A stretch of DNA of 64,000 nt, taken from positions 1-64,000 of the forward strand of contig JAEYUG010000057.1 of NCBI GenBank assembly GCA_023432805.1, written 5' to 3'. The position numbers and the translations under genes were made by a program. This document shows, one piece after another, positions 43,500 to 52,215 of the stretch (the stretch's first letter is position 1; each line of letters starts with the position of its first letter). Origin of the DNA: Bacteroidota bacterium. GTDB taxonomy: Bacteria > Bacteroidota > Ignavibacteria > SZUA-365. A model generated the notes under the pieces. It ran no database searches. It was not told the DNA's origin and saw only the letters and a list, made by a program, of their open reading frames with translations.

Positions 43500-46400
43500 A
43501 TGGACATCAGTGACTTCACGCAGGGCATTGTGACCGACGTGGACAGTCAGGATGCGGCCGGTGTGCAGGGGAGCGTCTCGGAGTGCATCAACTTCGATCT
43601 GTTCCCCGGCCATGTGCAGAGCCGTAAGGGATTCGACAACATCCAGCTGACCGTCTATGAGCATCAGCACGATGCGCTCCAGGACCACGCCCTGTGGCCG
43701 AATCAGCTCACGGCGGTTGGGACGTTCCCGGCTGCAGACGAGGAGATCATCCAGCATGTCATCGTGCGCGCGCCCAATGCGTTCGCAGGGTCGATCCCGG
43801 ACTTCAATCCCGCCGGCGAGTGGTGCTTCAACAAGAACGTCACGGTGTTCCTCGTCCGCTGCACGGGCGCGAATCCGGGCTTCCGTCTCTACGGGGACTT
43901 TCATTTCGAGGGCCGGTTCGAGCGGCTGAACTGGGGCACGACGGAATTCCAGAAGAGCGTGAATGCCGAGGATCCCTTCATGGTGGTGCACGGCGGCTCG
44001 ATCGGCATCGGCGGGGTGGAGGCGATCGAGGACGCGCGGGATGGCGTGCTGTGGCTCGGGCACGTCAAGCGGCTGGCAGGCTACATGCGCACCCCGCCCG
44101 TTCCGCCCGCGACAGTCGGCACCTACGGGTGGGCATCGAGCGTGGACGAGTGGCGTCTGACGGACGCGGAACTGTACGACTCCTACGAGGATCTGGAGGT
44201 CGAGGCCATCGTCAGTTCATTCGAGAAGGTCTACGAACAGAGCAATCAGCCGACCGGATTCATCGGGCTGCTCGGTGCCGCCGCGGTGCCGCCACTGGAT
44301 CCCAAGACGGTGCTGCGACGTGCGGTGACCCCGTGGCTCCTGACCGAAAACCGGACGAAGGACTTCAACGTGAAGGTCACGGCCATGTACGACGGGTATC
44401 AGGAATCCCGTCCGCTCGCATGGAAGTCCAAGCCGTACAAGACGGTCGACATGGGGGCACTCTCCGACAAGTTCGGCATCGGATGGGACCGGACCACGAC
44501 GCCATGGACCGAGGTGCTTCCGCTCAACTGGCAGATCTCGCGGGATCCGATCAATGCCCAGTACCTGCGCGTGCGCATCGAGGACACCCGTCCGCGCACG
44601 TCCTGCGACTGCTGGATGCGCGGCCCGATGGTGAACGCGGGATCGGGCGACTATGCACCGGGCTATCCTGCGGAATCGTTCATCACCCGGTGGCGCATGA
44701 CTTGGAACAACCTGTACCGGGACGATTCGACACCGGAGGACACGGGCCTCGACTTTTTCGTGCGCGTGGTGATCAAGGATGACATGTCGCTCTCGGACTT
44801 TTCGAAGGTGCAGAAGAACACCGTGGTGACCTACAAGTGGCAGACCACCGGCAGCATGACGGTCGGCCTCGTCCTCGAACTGACACCGACCAAGGATGCG
44901 CGCATCGACTGCGCAGGCGCGATCCTGTGGGCGCTCGGACACGACGTGGATCTCTCGACCATCCCCGACTCCGGTGATCCGCAGTTCTATGGGGGACACA
45001 CCGACCTGCTCAACCAGATCAGGAAGATGGAGAACATCGCGGAGATCCGCAGTGGACGCAACCAGTGCAGGCTGTTCTTCAACATCACGAACGTTCAGAA
45101 CGAGGTTGCGGCCAGTCAGGTCGGCACGTACACTCCGACGTTGTGGGCACCCCTCGGCGTGTACAACGCGAACACGAAGGCGTTCCATGAGTTCACCTTC
45201 ACGAGTTCCGAGTTCTCCCTCGCGCCCATCGGATCAAGCTGGCAGTGCGTCTTCGGCCTCGTCGATCGTCTCGGTGCGGGGTTCCTTGCGATCCTGCCGT
45301 CCTTCCCCGAGGTGTACATCGATGAAGGATCAGGATCGGTTGATCCGCTGCTGACCCGTCCGGGCAGACGGCTGACCGGCTTTCGGATCTACGTGCAGGA
45401 GAAGGACATCGACCCCGACTACCGGATGGTGCGGCAGGTCGATCTTGACTATGCCGAGAGCGAGAAGAAGCACGGCGGGTTCGGCGACGAGGACGAGAAG
45501 GCGATCTACTCCTGGCGCGAGGGCACGTTCCCGAGCGGGAAGGCACCGACATGGATGGTGCGCAACGGACGCATCATGCCGTTCGTCTCCTACAGTCCGA
45601 CCGACGAGCGTCTGGTCGTGGACTCGCCGTTCGGCGCGCTGCGGGGCGGCATCAACCGCACCTTCGTGATCTCCGACTCCGAACTGGTCGACACGGCGGG
45701 CAAGAGTCTCCTCTCGCAGAACCTGATGCGCGACGAGACCAAGACAGACCGGCCGAACTGGAAGCGCGGGGCGGTGTGCGAGGGGCGGCTCTTCGGCCTG
45801 TCGATGTCGGACAACGATCTGCAGTACAACGTCATGGCGGCGGGCGTCTCGCAGTGGAGCATCATGCCCGGATCATTCCCGGTCTCGAAGGGCGAGAAAC
45901 TGACGCACATCGTCTCATGGCGCGGACAGCACCACATGGTGTTCACCGATGAAAGCCTGTGGCGCATCGACCTCGCGGACGGAGACGAGTTCTCGTGGCG
46001 CGTGATGGACACCTACGCCAAGAAGGGCACGACCCTGTGGCGCACGATCATCGACACGCCGTTCGGTCTGACCTATGCCTCGCCGCTCGGGATCTTCCTG
46101 TACGACGGCAACCTGCCGCGTTCGATGACCGACGGTCGATGGTCGAAGCACCTGTGGACCGTCGCTCCGAACTTCACCGAGGCAAACACGTTTGCCGGCT
46201 ACAACGGCGTGAAGGACGAGGTCTGGTTCAGCCTCGCCATGCACAGCGCGTCCTACCCGTGGGTCTGGCTCTTCGACCTGCGCACCCGTGCATGGCGCAA
46301 GTACGAGTTGCCGTTCGCGACGGGCGTCTCGTACATGACCACGATGGACGGCGAGTTCTTTGCGATGGCGAAGGGTTCGGGCTGGAAGAAGCAGTCGCGC

Positions 46401-46784
46401 ACCTCGTTCGTCGACGAGCACGGCGCGCAGAGCATCCCGTATCCGGTGCACCTCATCACGCAGGAACTGCCGCCGCCCGACCAGACGCAGACGATGTACT
46501 GGCAGTACCTCGGCGTGCGCTACCGGGCCAACGTGAGCGTGCCGGCGAAGGTCGGACTGCTCGTCGCATCCTACCATGACCTGCGCCATCCCGCGCTCGA
46601 GATCGTCTGCAACCGCTCCCGTCGCGAGTATTTCTTCCCGCTCCCGATGGGGTTTGGTCGCGGCATGCGCATCGTGTTCAGTCAGGGCACATACATGGGC
46701 GACGTCAACGAGCCGAACGACATCACCCTGTCGAGCTTCTCGCTCCGGGGCACCCCGCACGAACAGTGGCGAGGGACGCGATGA
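43500..46784 (+). CDS. Tail nozzle/hub-like beta-propeller protein
   Basis: A 1,094-residue structural protein. It begins like P22 gp10/T7 gp12-type tail hubs (VSECINFDLFPGHVQSRKGF, a ligand-of-virion opening that sets DNA through the tail). Its C-terminal half shows propeller-like repeats (CEGRLFGLSMSDNDLQYNVM, LTHIVSWRGQHHMVFTDESL, GLTYASPLGIFLYDG, YNGVKDEVWFSLAMH). The start follows GGAGG. It would form the short-tail tube below the adaptor. Its length is greater than P22 gp10 (about 470 residues), so extra domains are present in the middle (about 300-600). Confidence 0.72.
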   Translation: MDISDFTQGIVTDVDSQDAAGVQGSVSECINFDLFPGHVQSRKGFDNIQLTVYEHQHDALQDHALWPNQLTAVGTFPAADEEIIQHVIVRAPNAFAGSIPDFNPAGEWCFNKNVTVFLVRCTGANPGFRLYGDFHFEGRFERLNWGTTEFQKSVNAEDPFMVVHGGSIGIGGVEAIEDARDGVLWLGHVKRLAGYMRTPPVPPATVGTYGWASSVDEWRLTDAELYDSYEDLEVEAIVSSFEKVYEQSNQPTGFIGLLGAAAVPPLDPKTVLRRAVTPWLLTENRTKDFNVKVTAMYDGYQESRPLAWKSKPYKTVDMGALSDKFGIGWDRTTTPWTEVLPLNWQISRDPINAQYLRVRIEDTRPRTSCDCWMRGPMVNAGSGDYAPGYPAESFITRWRMTWNNLYRDDSTPEDTGLDFFVRVVIKDDMSLSDFSKVQKNTVVTYKWQTTGSMTVGLVLELTPTKDARIDCAGAILWALGHDVDLSTIPDSGDPQFYGGHTDLLNQIRKMENIAEIRSGRNQCRLFFNITNVQNEVAASQVGTYTPTLWAPLGVYNANTKAFHEFTFTSSEFSLAPIGSSWQCVFGLVDRLGAGFLAILPSFPEVYIDEGSGSVDPLLTRPGRRLTGFRIYVQEKDIDPDYRMVRQVDLDYAESEKKHGGFGDEDEKAIYSWREGTFPSGKAPTWMVRNGRIMPFVSYSPTDERLVVDSPFGALRGGINRTFVISDSELVDTAGKSLLSQNLMRDETKTDRPNWKRGAVCEGRLFGLSMSDNDLQYNVMAAGVSQWSIMPGSFPVSKGEKLTHIVSWRGQHHMVFTDESLWRIDLADGDEFSWRVMDTYAKKGTTLWRTIIDTPFGLTYASPLGIFLYDGNLPRSMTDGRWSKHLWTVAPNFTEANTFAGYNGVKDEVWFSLAMHSASYPWVWLFDLRTRAWRKYELPFATGVSYMTTMDGEFFAMAKGSGWKKQSRTSFVDEHGAQSIPYPVHLITQELPPPDQTQTMYWQYLGVRYRANVSVPAKVGLLVASYHDLRHPALEIVCNRSRREYFFPLPMGFGRGMRIVFSQGTYMGDVNEPNDITLSSFSLRGTPHEQWRGTR

Positions 46785-46861
46785 TTACCGCAATCCTTCT
46801 CGGCGTCCTTCTTCTCTGCATCGTCGGCAGCTTCCTCGCCATTCAGAAGTGGGTGAAGTGA
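46781..46861 (+). CDS. 26-residue single-span membrane peptide
   Basis: ATG overlaps the nozzle stop (ATGA) and the stop overlaps the next ATG (TGATG). The peptide is one transmembrane helix (ITAILLGVLLLCIVGSFLAI) with a short basic end. The double coupling to large neighbours argues that it is translated. It could be a pinholin, an assembly factor or a regulator of the exported protein downstream; function unknown. Confidence 0.6.
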   Translation: MITAILLGVLLLCIVGSFLAIQKWVK

Positions 46862-47538
46862 TGGCCAAGGGTATGCAGCGATCGGACTTCGAGGGCTTCC
46901 GCTACAAACCGCGGGAGACCATGTGGATTCGCGGTAACGAAGGCGACGACAACTTCGCCCTCAAGCGCGAGTTCGAGAACATCGGCGTGCTCGTCGAGAA
47001 GATCGGCGGGGCCATCCAGACCCTTGCAGGCGACGTCTACGGGCCCAACGGGATCGGGGGCGGCTCAGACACCGACCAGGACGAGAGCGTGCGTTTGTCG
47101 CTCTCCGATCCGTTCGCAGGGCACCTTCTGGAGAAGCTCGTGGCAGGTCCCGGTATCGCGTTCAACGTGATTCAGGGATCCAAGGGACTCGCGCTCGAAA
47201 TCAGCGCGGCGCATGGTGCGGACATGATCGTCTGCGTCCACGACTTCAACACCTACATCAACAAGGACGGGTCGCCCCGCACCGGCGACCAGCGCCTGGA
47301 GGAGACATTCACGCACCCGATCATGAACGAGCATTATCTGTTCGAGGTGTACCGTCCCTTCGAGGATCGCACCACGACCCCCGTCGATAAATGGCCCGAC
47401 GGAACGATTCGTGGGCGTTATCACATCCGCTGGAAGAATGTCATTCACAAGGAAGCTGGCCGTTTCGGTCTTCGCTTTCATCAGCCTGAGTACGGCACTA
47501 TCGTCCTTTACGGCTCGAGCGCAGTACTCCGGGTCTGA
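46861..47538 (+). CDS. Virion-module protein (225 aa), fibre-base candidate
   Basis: A protein with a charged N-terminal part (RETMWIRGNEGDDNFALKRE), a helix pair (NIGVLVEKIGGAIQTLAGDV), a Gly-rich turn and a beta-rich C-terminal half (ADMIVCVHDFNTYIN, RFGLRFHQPEYGTIVLYG). Its place after the nozzle is where podoviruses carry tail-fibre attachment proteins. Its last 101 bases overlap the next gene in another frame. Confidence 0.55.
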   Translation: MAKGMQRSDFEGFRYKPRETMWIRGNEGDDNFALKREFENIGVLVEKIGGAIQTLAGDVYGPNGIGGGSDTDQDESVRLSLSDPFAGHLLEKLVAGPGIAFNVIQGSKGLALEISAAHGADMIVCVHDFNTYINKDGSPRTGDQRLEETFTHPIMNEHYLFEVYRPFEDRTTTPVDKWPDGTIRGRYHIRWKNVIHKEAGRFGLRFHQPEYGTIVLYGSSAVLRV

Positions 47539-49963
47539 CTGCATCTCGCTCGAATGGAGCGACTCGACGGGCGTGGCCATCATCACGCTCGTGGATTCGT
47601 GCGCGAACTACCGTCGGACGATCCGGGTGGACGAGATCACCACGAAGGACAACTGGGTCTTTCTCGCCCAGGGATGTCTGGTCCTGAAAACGCGCCTCGG
47701 CGCGGACTGGTACCGAAAGGACACGATCCGCATCGTGCCTGCCGACACGATCTACTGGCCACCGGGGGACACCGTTATCGTCCCTGCGCGGATCGACTCG
47801 GTCATGACGCTCGTCAACGTACCCGACACGATCGTGTGGGATGCCTCGAACTGCGGCCCGTGCCTTGCCCCGCGCACGTTCCCGCTCACCTGCGCCGACA
47901 CGATCTGGACCGATGTGACGGTCACCGTGCCGTTCGTGACATGCGACACCCTCTGCTACTACCCCACGAGCACATCGCGGGACTCGGCATGGATCGAACT
48001 CTCGGAGATCGCCTTTGCAGAACTCCTCGCATTCAATGGTGGGTTCTGTGATGTGAGCGCACCGAACACGGTGTGCATGTGGTTCGATGCGGCCAAGGGG
48101 AAGTGGATCATCAACTACGCCGAACTCACCAACCCGAACTATCCGTTCAAGGTCTGTCCGATCGGCTCGACCTGCGGTCCCGTCCCGCAGCAGATGTGCT
48201 GCATTGCGATCCCGACCCTCTACACCTTCTTCGCCTACCAGTACGGGATCTACAACCTCGACCCCTACGTCAACCATGTCGAAGTCTCCGAGTCCACGCG
48301 CTTGTACGTGCCGTGCGCGGGCAACTCCTCGGCACAGCGCGAGATCAAGAACTGCGTGACGACCGAGCGGAACGAGACCCACCGCATCCCGACAGTAACC
48401 ACCATCGAGTCGGGACGCGACACGACCATCATGGTCGATACCTGTAACGTGTGCCTCGTGCCGACCTTCACCTGCACGGCGGTCATCGACTCTGTGCGCG
48501 ACACGCTGATCACGAACGTGTGGGGCAAGAAGCCGATCTACGACACGACCTACGACACGATCCCGTGCGTGCGCACCTACACGGTCACCACGGGCATCGA
48601 GTCGACCTGGCACCCGCCGCAGTCTGCGTACAACCCGTGCTGGAATCACCTTCCCATCTCGACGGTCACGTGCCATCCGGACTGGGCGCCGAACCGGTTT
48701 CCGATGACCTACGATTACGTCTGGTACGGATCGCCGCAGGGGGATGTGTATGTCACGCCGTGCTTCACCTGCGACTTCAATCCCGAGACGTGGACCACCC
48801 CGCCGGGTAAGCAGGTGTGCTGGATCGACGGTCCGGAGTATCAGGACTTTCTCACCGAGATCGGATGCGAGGAAGGGTACTGCACGCAGGTGGAGGTGCA
48901 GGAGATCAGGACCGGTCCGTGCTGTGCGAAGGATACGACCGTCATCGGGTACTGCCTCGACGGGTCGGGCAACGTCATCGCCTTCACGAGTGTGACGAGC
49001 CAGACACCTGACTTCGACGTCGCGTGCGAGATGGACTCGATCCGCATGAACATCGAGATCACCGGATGGCTCGACACGCTCATCCGCATCGACACGACCT
49101 ACCGCACGACACCTGTGCCGCTCTCGGTGCGCTACGATGTCTCGTGGACCGATACCTGCCTGTGCACGCCGACGGTCAACGGCAAACCGTTCTGCGATGA
49201 CATGGTCATCACCTACTGCGACGTGCCGCTCACCTGGGAGGGCAACGTGCTCAAGATCCCGTGCTCCCCCGCAGACGCCATGACCGATGCGCAGGTGGCC
49301 TCGCTCGTCTCGTACCGGGAGATGACCGCCGAATCCCGCAGCATTCGCACCGCCGCGCAGTTGGCACTCAAGGACACGGCGACAGTCCTGCGCGCTCTGA
49401 TCGGATCAGGAGGTGGCGAGGGTGGACCCGAGGTGGATCCGGTCTACTCGGCGGCAGCGGCCGGTCTGGTGCAGCGGTCGGACTCGACGCTGTTCTCGCA
49501 CGGGTTCGTCACTCCGCGCCAGTTGCGCGACACCTTGCTGTTCCTGTGGGCACAGATCGGCAACCTCAAGAACACCGACATCCTATTGCGCGACTCCTTG
49601 CGCACGCACACGGTGCGGATCAATCAGCTGGCCGACTCGGTCGCCAAACTGCGGCACCAGATCGAGATCCTCGGTGATTCCATCACCGCACACCGGACCG
49701 TCCTCAACGGACTCGGCGGTGGCGGCGCACCCCCGACCAACGGACTCGCATCGTGGGCCGCGACCTACGAACTCGATCCCGGCGGTGTGAATATCTCGTG
49801 GGTCAGCTCCGAGCCGCAGGCGGTGATCGCCACCTACATCGGGAATGCGGACGAGCCGCCGGGGCAGCCGGTGCGATGGGAGTACGAGCCGGGAGGCGGC
49901 GTGTGGGTGTACGGCGAGGAGGGGCGGTTCGTCTCGGTCGTGATCTACTACTGGAGCTACTGA
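47438..49963 (+). CDS. Exported cysteine-rich phage protein with coiled-coil tail
   Basis: An 841-residue protein starting after GGAAG. Residues 1-28 are a strong signal peptide (SFTRKLAVSVFAFISLSTAL core, cleavage ARA/QYS). The mature part up to about residue 620 has about 36 cysteines, many in C-C, CxxC or CxC groups, a pattern that needs an oxidising compartment. Repeated Asp-Thr-rich strands (TIRIVPADTIYWPPGDTVIV) look beta-solenoid or Ig-like. The last 220 residues lack Cys and include a coiled coil (VRINQLADSVAKLRHQIEIL) and a final strand-rich domain. In a phage structural operon this could be a surface-displayed receptor blocker or an exported fibre. Signal peptide and start sit inside an overlap with the preceding gene. 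Confidence 0.78.
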   Translation: MSFTRKLAVSVFAFISLSTALSSFTARAQYSGSDCISLEWSDSTGVAIITLVDSCANYRRTIRVDEITTKDNWVFLAQGCLVLKTRLGADWYRKDTIRIVPADTIYWPPGDTVIVPARIDSVMTLVNVPDTIVWDASNCGPCLAPRTFPLTCADTIWTDVTVTVPFVTCDTLCYYPTSTSRDSAWIELSEIAFAELLAFNGGFCDVSAPNTVCMWFDAAKGKWIINYAELTNPNYPFKVCPIGSTCGPVPQQMCCIAIPTLYTFFAYQYGIYNLDPYVNHVEVSESTRLYVPCAGNSSAQREIKNCVTTERNETHRIPTVTTIESGRDTTIMVDTCNVCLVPTFTCTAVIDSVRDTLITNVWGKKPIYDTTYDTIPCVRTYTVTTGIESTWHPPQSAYNPCWNHLPISTVTCHPDWAPNRFPMTYDYVWYGSPQGDVYVTPCFTCDFNPETWTTPPGKQVCWIDGPEYQDFLTEIGCEEGYCTQVEVQEIRTGPCCAKDTTVIGYCLDGSGNVIAFTSVTSQTPDFDVACEMDSIRMNIEITGWLDTLIRIDTTYRTTPVPLSVRYDVSWTDTCLCTPTVNGKPFCDDMVITYCDVPLTWEGNVLKIPCSPADAMTDAQVASLVSYREMTAESRSIRTAAQLALKDTATVLRALIGSGGGEGGPEVDPVYSAAAAGLVQRSDSTLFSHGFVTPRQLRDTLLFLWAQIGNLKNTDILLRDSLRTHTVRINQLADSVAKLRHQIEILGDSITAHRTVLNGLGGGGAPPTNGLASWAATYELDPGGVNISWVSSEPQAVIATYIGNADEPPGQPVRWEYEPGGGVWVYGEEGRFVSVVIYYWSY

Positions 49964-50035
49964 CAGAACAGTTGCGTTCTGCGCCCCGGACGCGGTGGGA
50001 ATGGTTGGAGATTACGGTACAGGAGAGGAGCAGAT

Positions 50036-51928
50036 ATGGCAGAGATCAAGATCAAGTTCAACAACAAGAAGAAGGCCGCCACAAAGACAGCCGCCGGTGG
50101 TGGCGGTGGTGGCCGAGTTGCCGTTGCTCCTGCCCGCAAGAAGGAGAGCTGGGAGAGCGCATTCGTCAAGTACGGGTGGGACAAGAAGACGAACCCCAGG
50201 ACCGGAAGGCCGTACACGCTGGACGAATACAAGAAGGAACGCGCACCCGTGCAGGCCGAGCGGGATCGGCTGTACCGTGAGAAGTACGGTCCCGCCCTCG
50301 CTGCAGAAGGTGCAGGTGCGGGAGCAGCTGAGGCGGCGGCCGAGAGTGACGATGAGACCGGTTTTGAAGCGAGCATTGTCACTGACGACAAGAAGGTAGA
50401 CCCCAGGAAAACCGATCCGACACAGGAGGAGGAACGTCCCGGAAAACCCGGACTCGATGACGGACAGCATGAGGACGAGACGCTCGGTGATCTCGACACG
50501 GACAAGGACCCGACGAAGATTCCGCCCATCGTGCCGCCGATCAATCAGAAGGGCGACGAACTCCCCGGTCAGACCTTCAACCCTGCCGAGATCCCCGGCA
50601 TGAGCTGGGTGCCCGGTGCGATCGGTGCCGGTCTCGGTCTGCTGTCGGGACTGCGCCCCGAACCCACGTTCAATCGCATGGAGACGATGAACAAGTGGGA
50701 TGATTACGGGCGCGAGAAGTTCGCTGGCATCTGGAAGGACTCGGAGACCAATCCGGTCGAGGGCGACTACTACCGGAACGCACAGCGCACGGCGATCACC
50801 TCGACGAACGCGATGATCGAGAACGACGCGCAGAAGCAGGCCATGCAGGCGGCATCTGCGGGTGGGACGGTGTTCGCGGGCGGCAATCAGCGTGCGATGG
50901 CACAGATGGCCCCGGCGCTGTACGGACAGATGGCGCAGAACCTCTCGCGTGGGTATCAGATCCGCGACGACGCCGCGAAGTTCCGCGAGGGGATGATGTA
51001 CAACAACACGAACGAGCAGTACAAGCAGTGGTCGGACGATTACGACTACGGCCGTCTCGGCGAACAGAACCGGGGCGCATGGCTCGTCGACAAGGCCGCG
51101 AAGAACACCGTGGCCGGTCTCGGACAGGGCCTGAATCTGGCCAGTCAGCTGCACGACATGGACATCACCAACAGGATTCTGGAGAAGTCCCTCGGCAGCT
51201 ATTCGATCAATCCGACCGATCCGACCGCCATGCTGCAGAAGTCCGTCGAGGAGTCCGGCAAGGGGCTGCTGGACATCGAGTCGATGCCGGACCTTCCGAT
51301 TGACGGCCAGGGCCCGCGCCAGGGGCCATTCGGTGATCCGATTCTCGGAGACGATCAGCCGCTGCATGGGACGGAACCGTTCGCATTGTCCAATCAATGG
51401 CGTGGTGGTCCGCTCGGAGGTCGCACGGTCAATCCCGAACCCACCCCGGAGGGAACACCTGCCATGCGGAGGGTCGACGAACTGGTCGGCTTGAAAGGCA
51501 TCAACGAACTCCCTGCCGACACGCCCGGCATTGGATGGATGAAGTCGACGGATCTCGTCCGTCCCGATCAGCCGATCAACATGCCGCAGCCCATGCCGCC
51601 CGTGCCGCTCACCCGTCCGGTGGGACAGCCGCCCGCGCCCGCGCCTGCGCCCGGAACGCCCGTGCCCATCCAGACAGGTCCGGTGCAGAGCGGCCCGACA
51701 CCGACGGCAGCAATGAACGTGGACACCACGCGCGGTCCCGTTGTGCGCACCGATTACGCAGGACTGCTCGACACGCAGCGTCTGCAGGATGAGATGAAGA
51801 AGAAGCAGAAGAAGAGCCTCGGCCTGAACCTTGCCGCAGGACTCGTGCAGGCCGGGGCATCGTTCCTTCCCGGCGTTGGTCCGCTCGCGGGATCTCTTGC
51901 GGGTGGTCTTCTCAAACGCATGGCATAG
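50036..51928 (+). CDS. Internal virion (ejection) protein candidate, 630 aa
   Basis: A protein with a basic, Gly-rich N-terminus (KFNNKKKAATKTAAGGGG), an acidic disordered region (about 95-165), a hydrophobic segment GAIGAGLGLLSGL near 195-210, a helical core (AMIENDAQKQAMQAASAGG), a Pro-rich region and a C-terminus with KKKQKK followed by a Gly/Leu-rich hydrophobic stretch. Membrane-active ends of this kind occur in ejection proteins that form the DNA channel through the cell envelope. It has a strong GAGGAG site. Position between tail genes and the giant last gene supports the call. Confidence 0.6.
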   Translation: MAEIKIKFNNKKKAATKTAAGGGGGGRVAVAPARKKESWESAFVKYGWDKKTNPRTGRPYTLDEYKKERAPVQAERDRLYREKYGPALAAEGAGAGAAEAAAESDDETGFEASIVTDDKKVDPRKTDPTQEEERPGKPGLDDGQHEDETLGDLDTDKDPTKIPPIVPPINQKGDELPGQTFNPAEIPGMSWVPGAIGAGLGLLSGLRPEPTFNRMETMNKWDDYGREKFAGIWKDSETNPVEGDYYRNAQRTAITSTNAMIENDAQKQAMQAASAGGTVFAGGNQRAMAQMAPALYGQMAQNLSRGYQIRDDAAKFREGMMYNNTNEQYKQWSDDYDYGRLGEQNRGAWLVDKAAKNTVAGLGQGLNLASQLHDMDITNRILEKSLGSYSINPTDPTAMLQKSVEESGKGLLDIESMPDLPIDGQGPRQGPFGDPILGDDQPLHGTEPFALSNQWRGGPLGGRTVNPEPTPEGTPAMRRVDELVGLKGINELPADTPGIGWMKSTDLVRPDQPINMPQPMPPVPLTRPVGQPPAPAPAPGTPVPIQTGPVQSGPTPTAAMNVDTTRGPVVRTDYAGLLDTQRLQDEMKKKQKKSLGLNLAAGLVQAGASFLPGVGPLAGSLAGGLLKRMA

Positions 51929-51929
51929 G

Positions 51930-52214
51930 ATGGGCGCGCATACCCATGATGTACACGACGAGTACTTCCTCTCCCACACCCGTCAGCTTGATGACCATGA
52001 GCGGCGCATCACCGATCTGGAAGGATTCGATATGGAGATGAGGCAGACACTCAAGGAGACGAATCAGCAGCTCACCACGGTGACCAACGCCCTCAGTTTG
52101 CTGACCGGCAAGTTCGACGTCGTGCTCAAGATCGTCTACGGACTCACCACGGTGTCGATCATCGCCCTGTTCGGGATGCTGTTCGACATCGTCTACAAAC
52201 GGTTCGGAGGATAA
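51930..52214 (+). CDS. Holin-like/XhlA-like coiled-coil membrane protein (94 aa)
   Basis: A 94-residue protein with an N-terminal coiled coil (LDDHERRITDLEGFDMEMRQ to QQLTTVTNALSLL) and a C-terminal transmembrane helix (VYGLTTVSIIALFGMLFDIV) with a basic end. This is the build of XhlA-type hemolysin/holin partners. Lying among ejection-protein genes rather than beside an endolysin, it could instead be part of the injection complex. Confidence 0.6.
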   Translation: MGAHTHDVHDEYFLSHTRQLDDHERRITDLEGFDMEMRQTLKETNQQLTTVTNALSLLTGKFDVVLKIVYGLTTVSIIALFGMLFDIVYKRFGG

Positions 52215-52215
52215 C

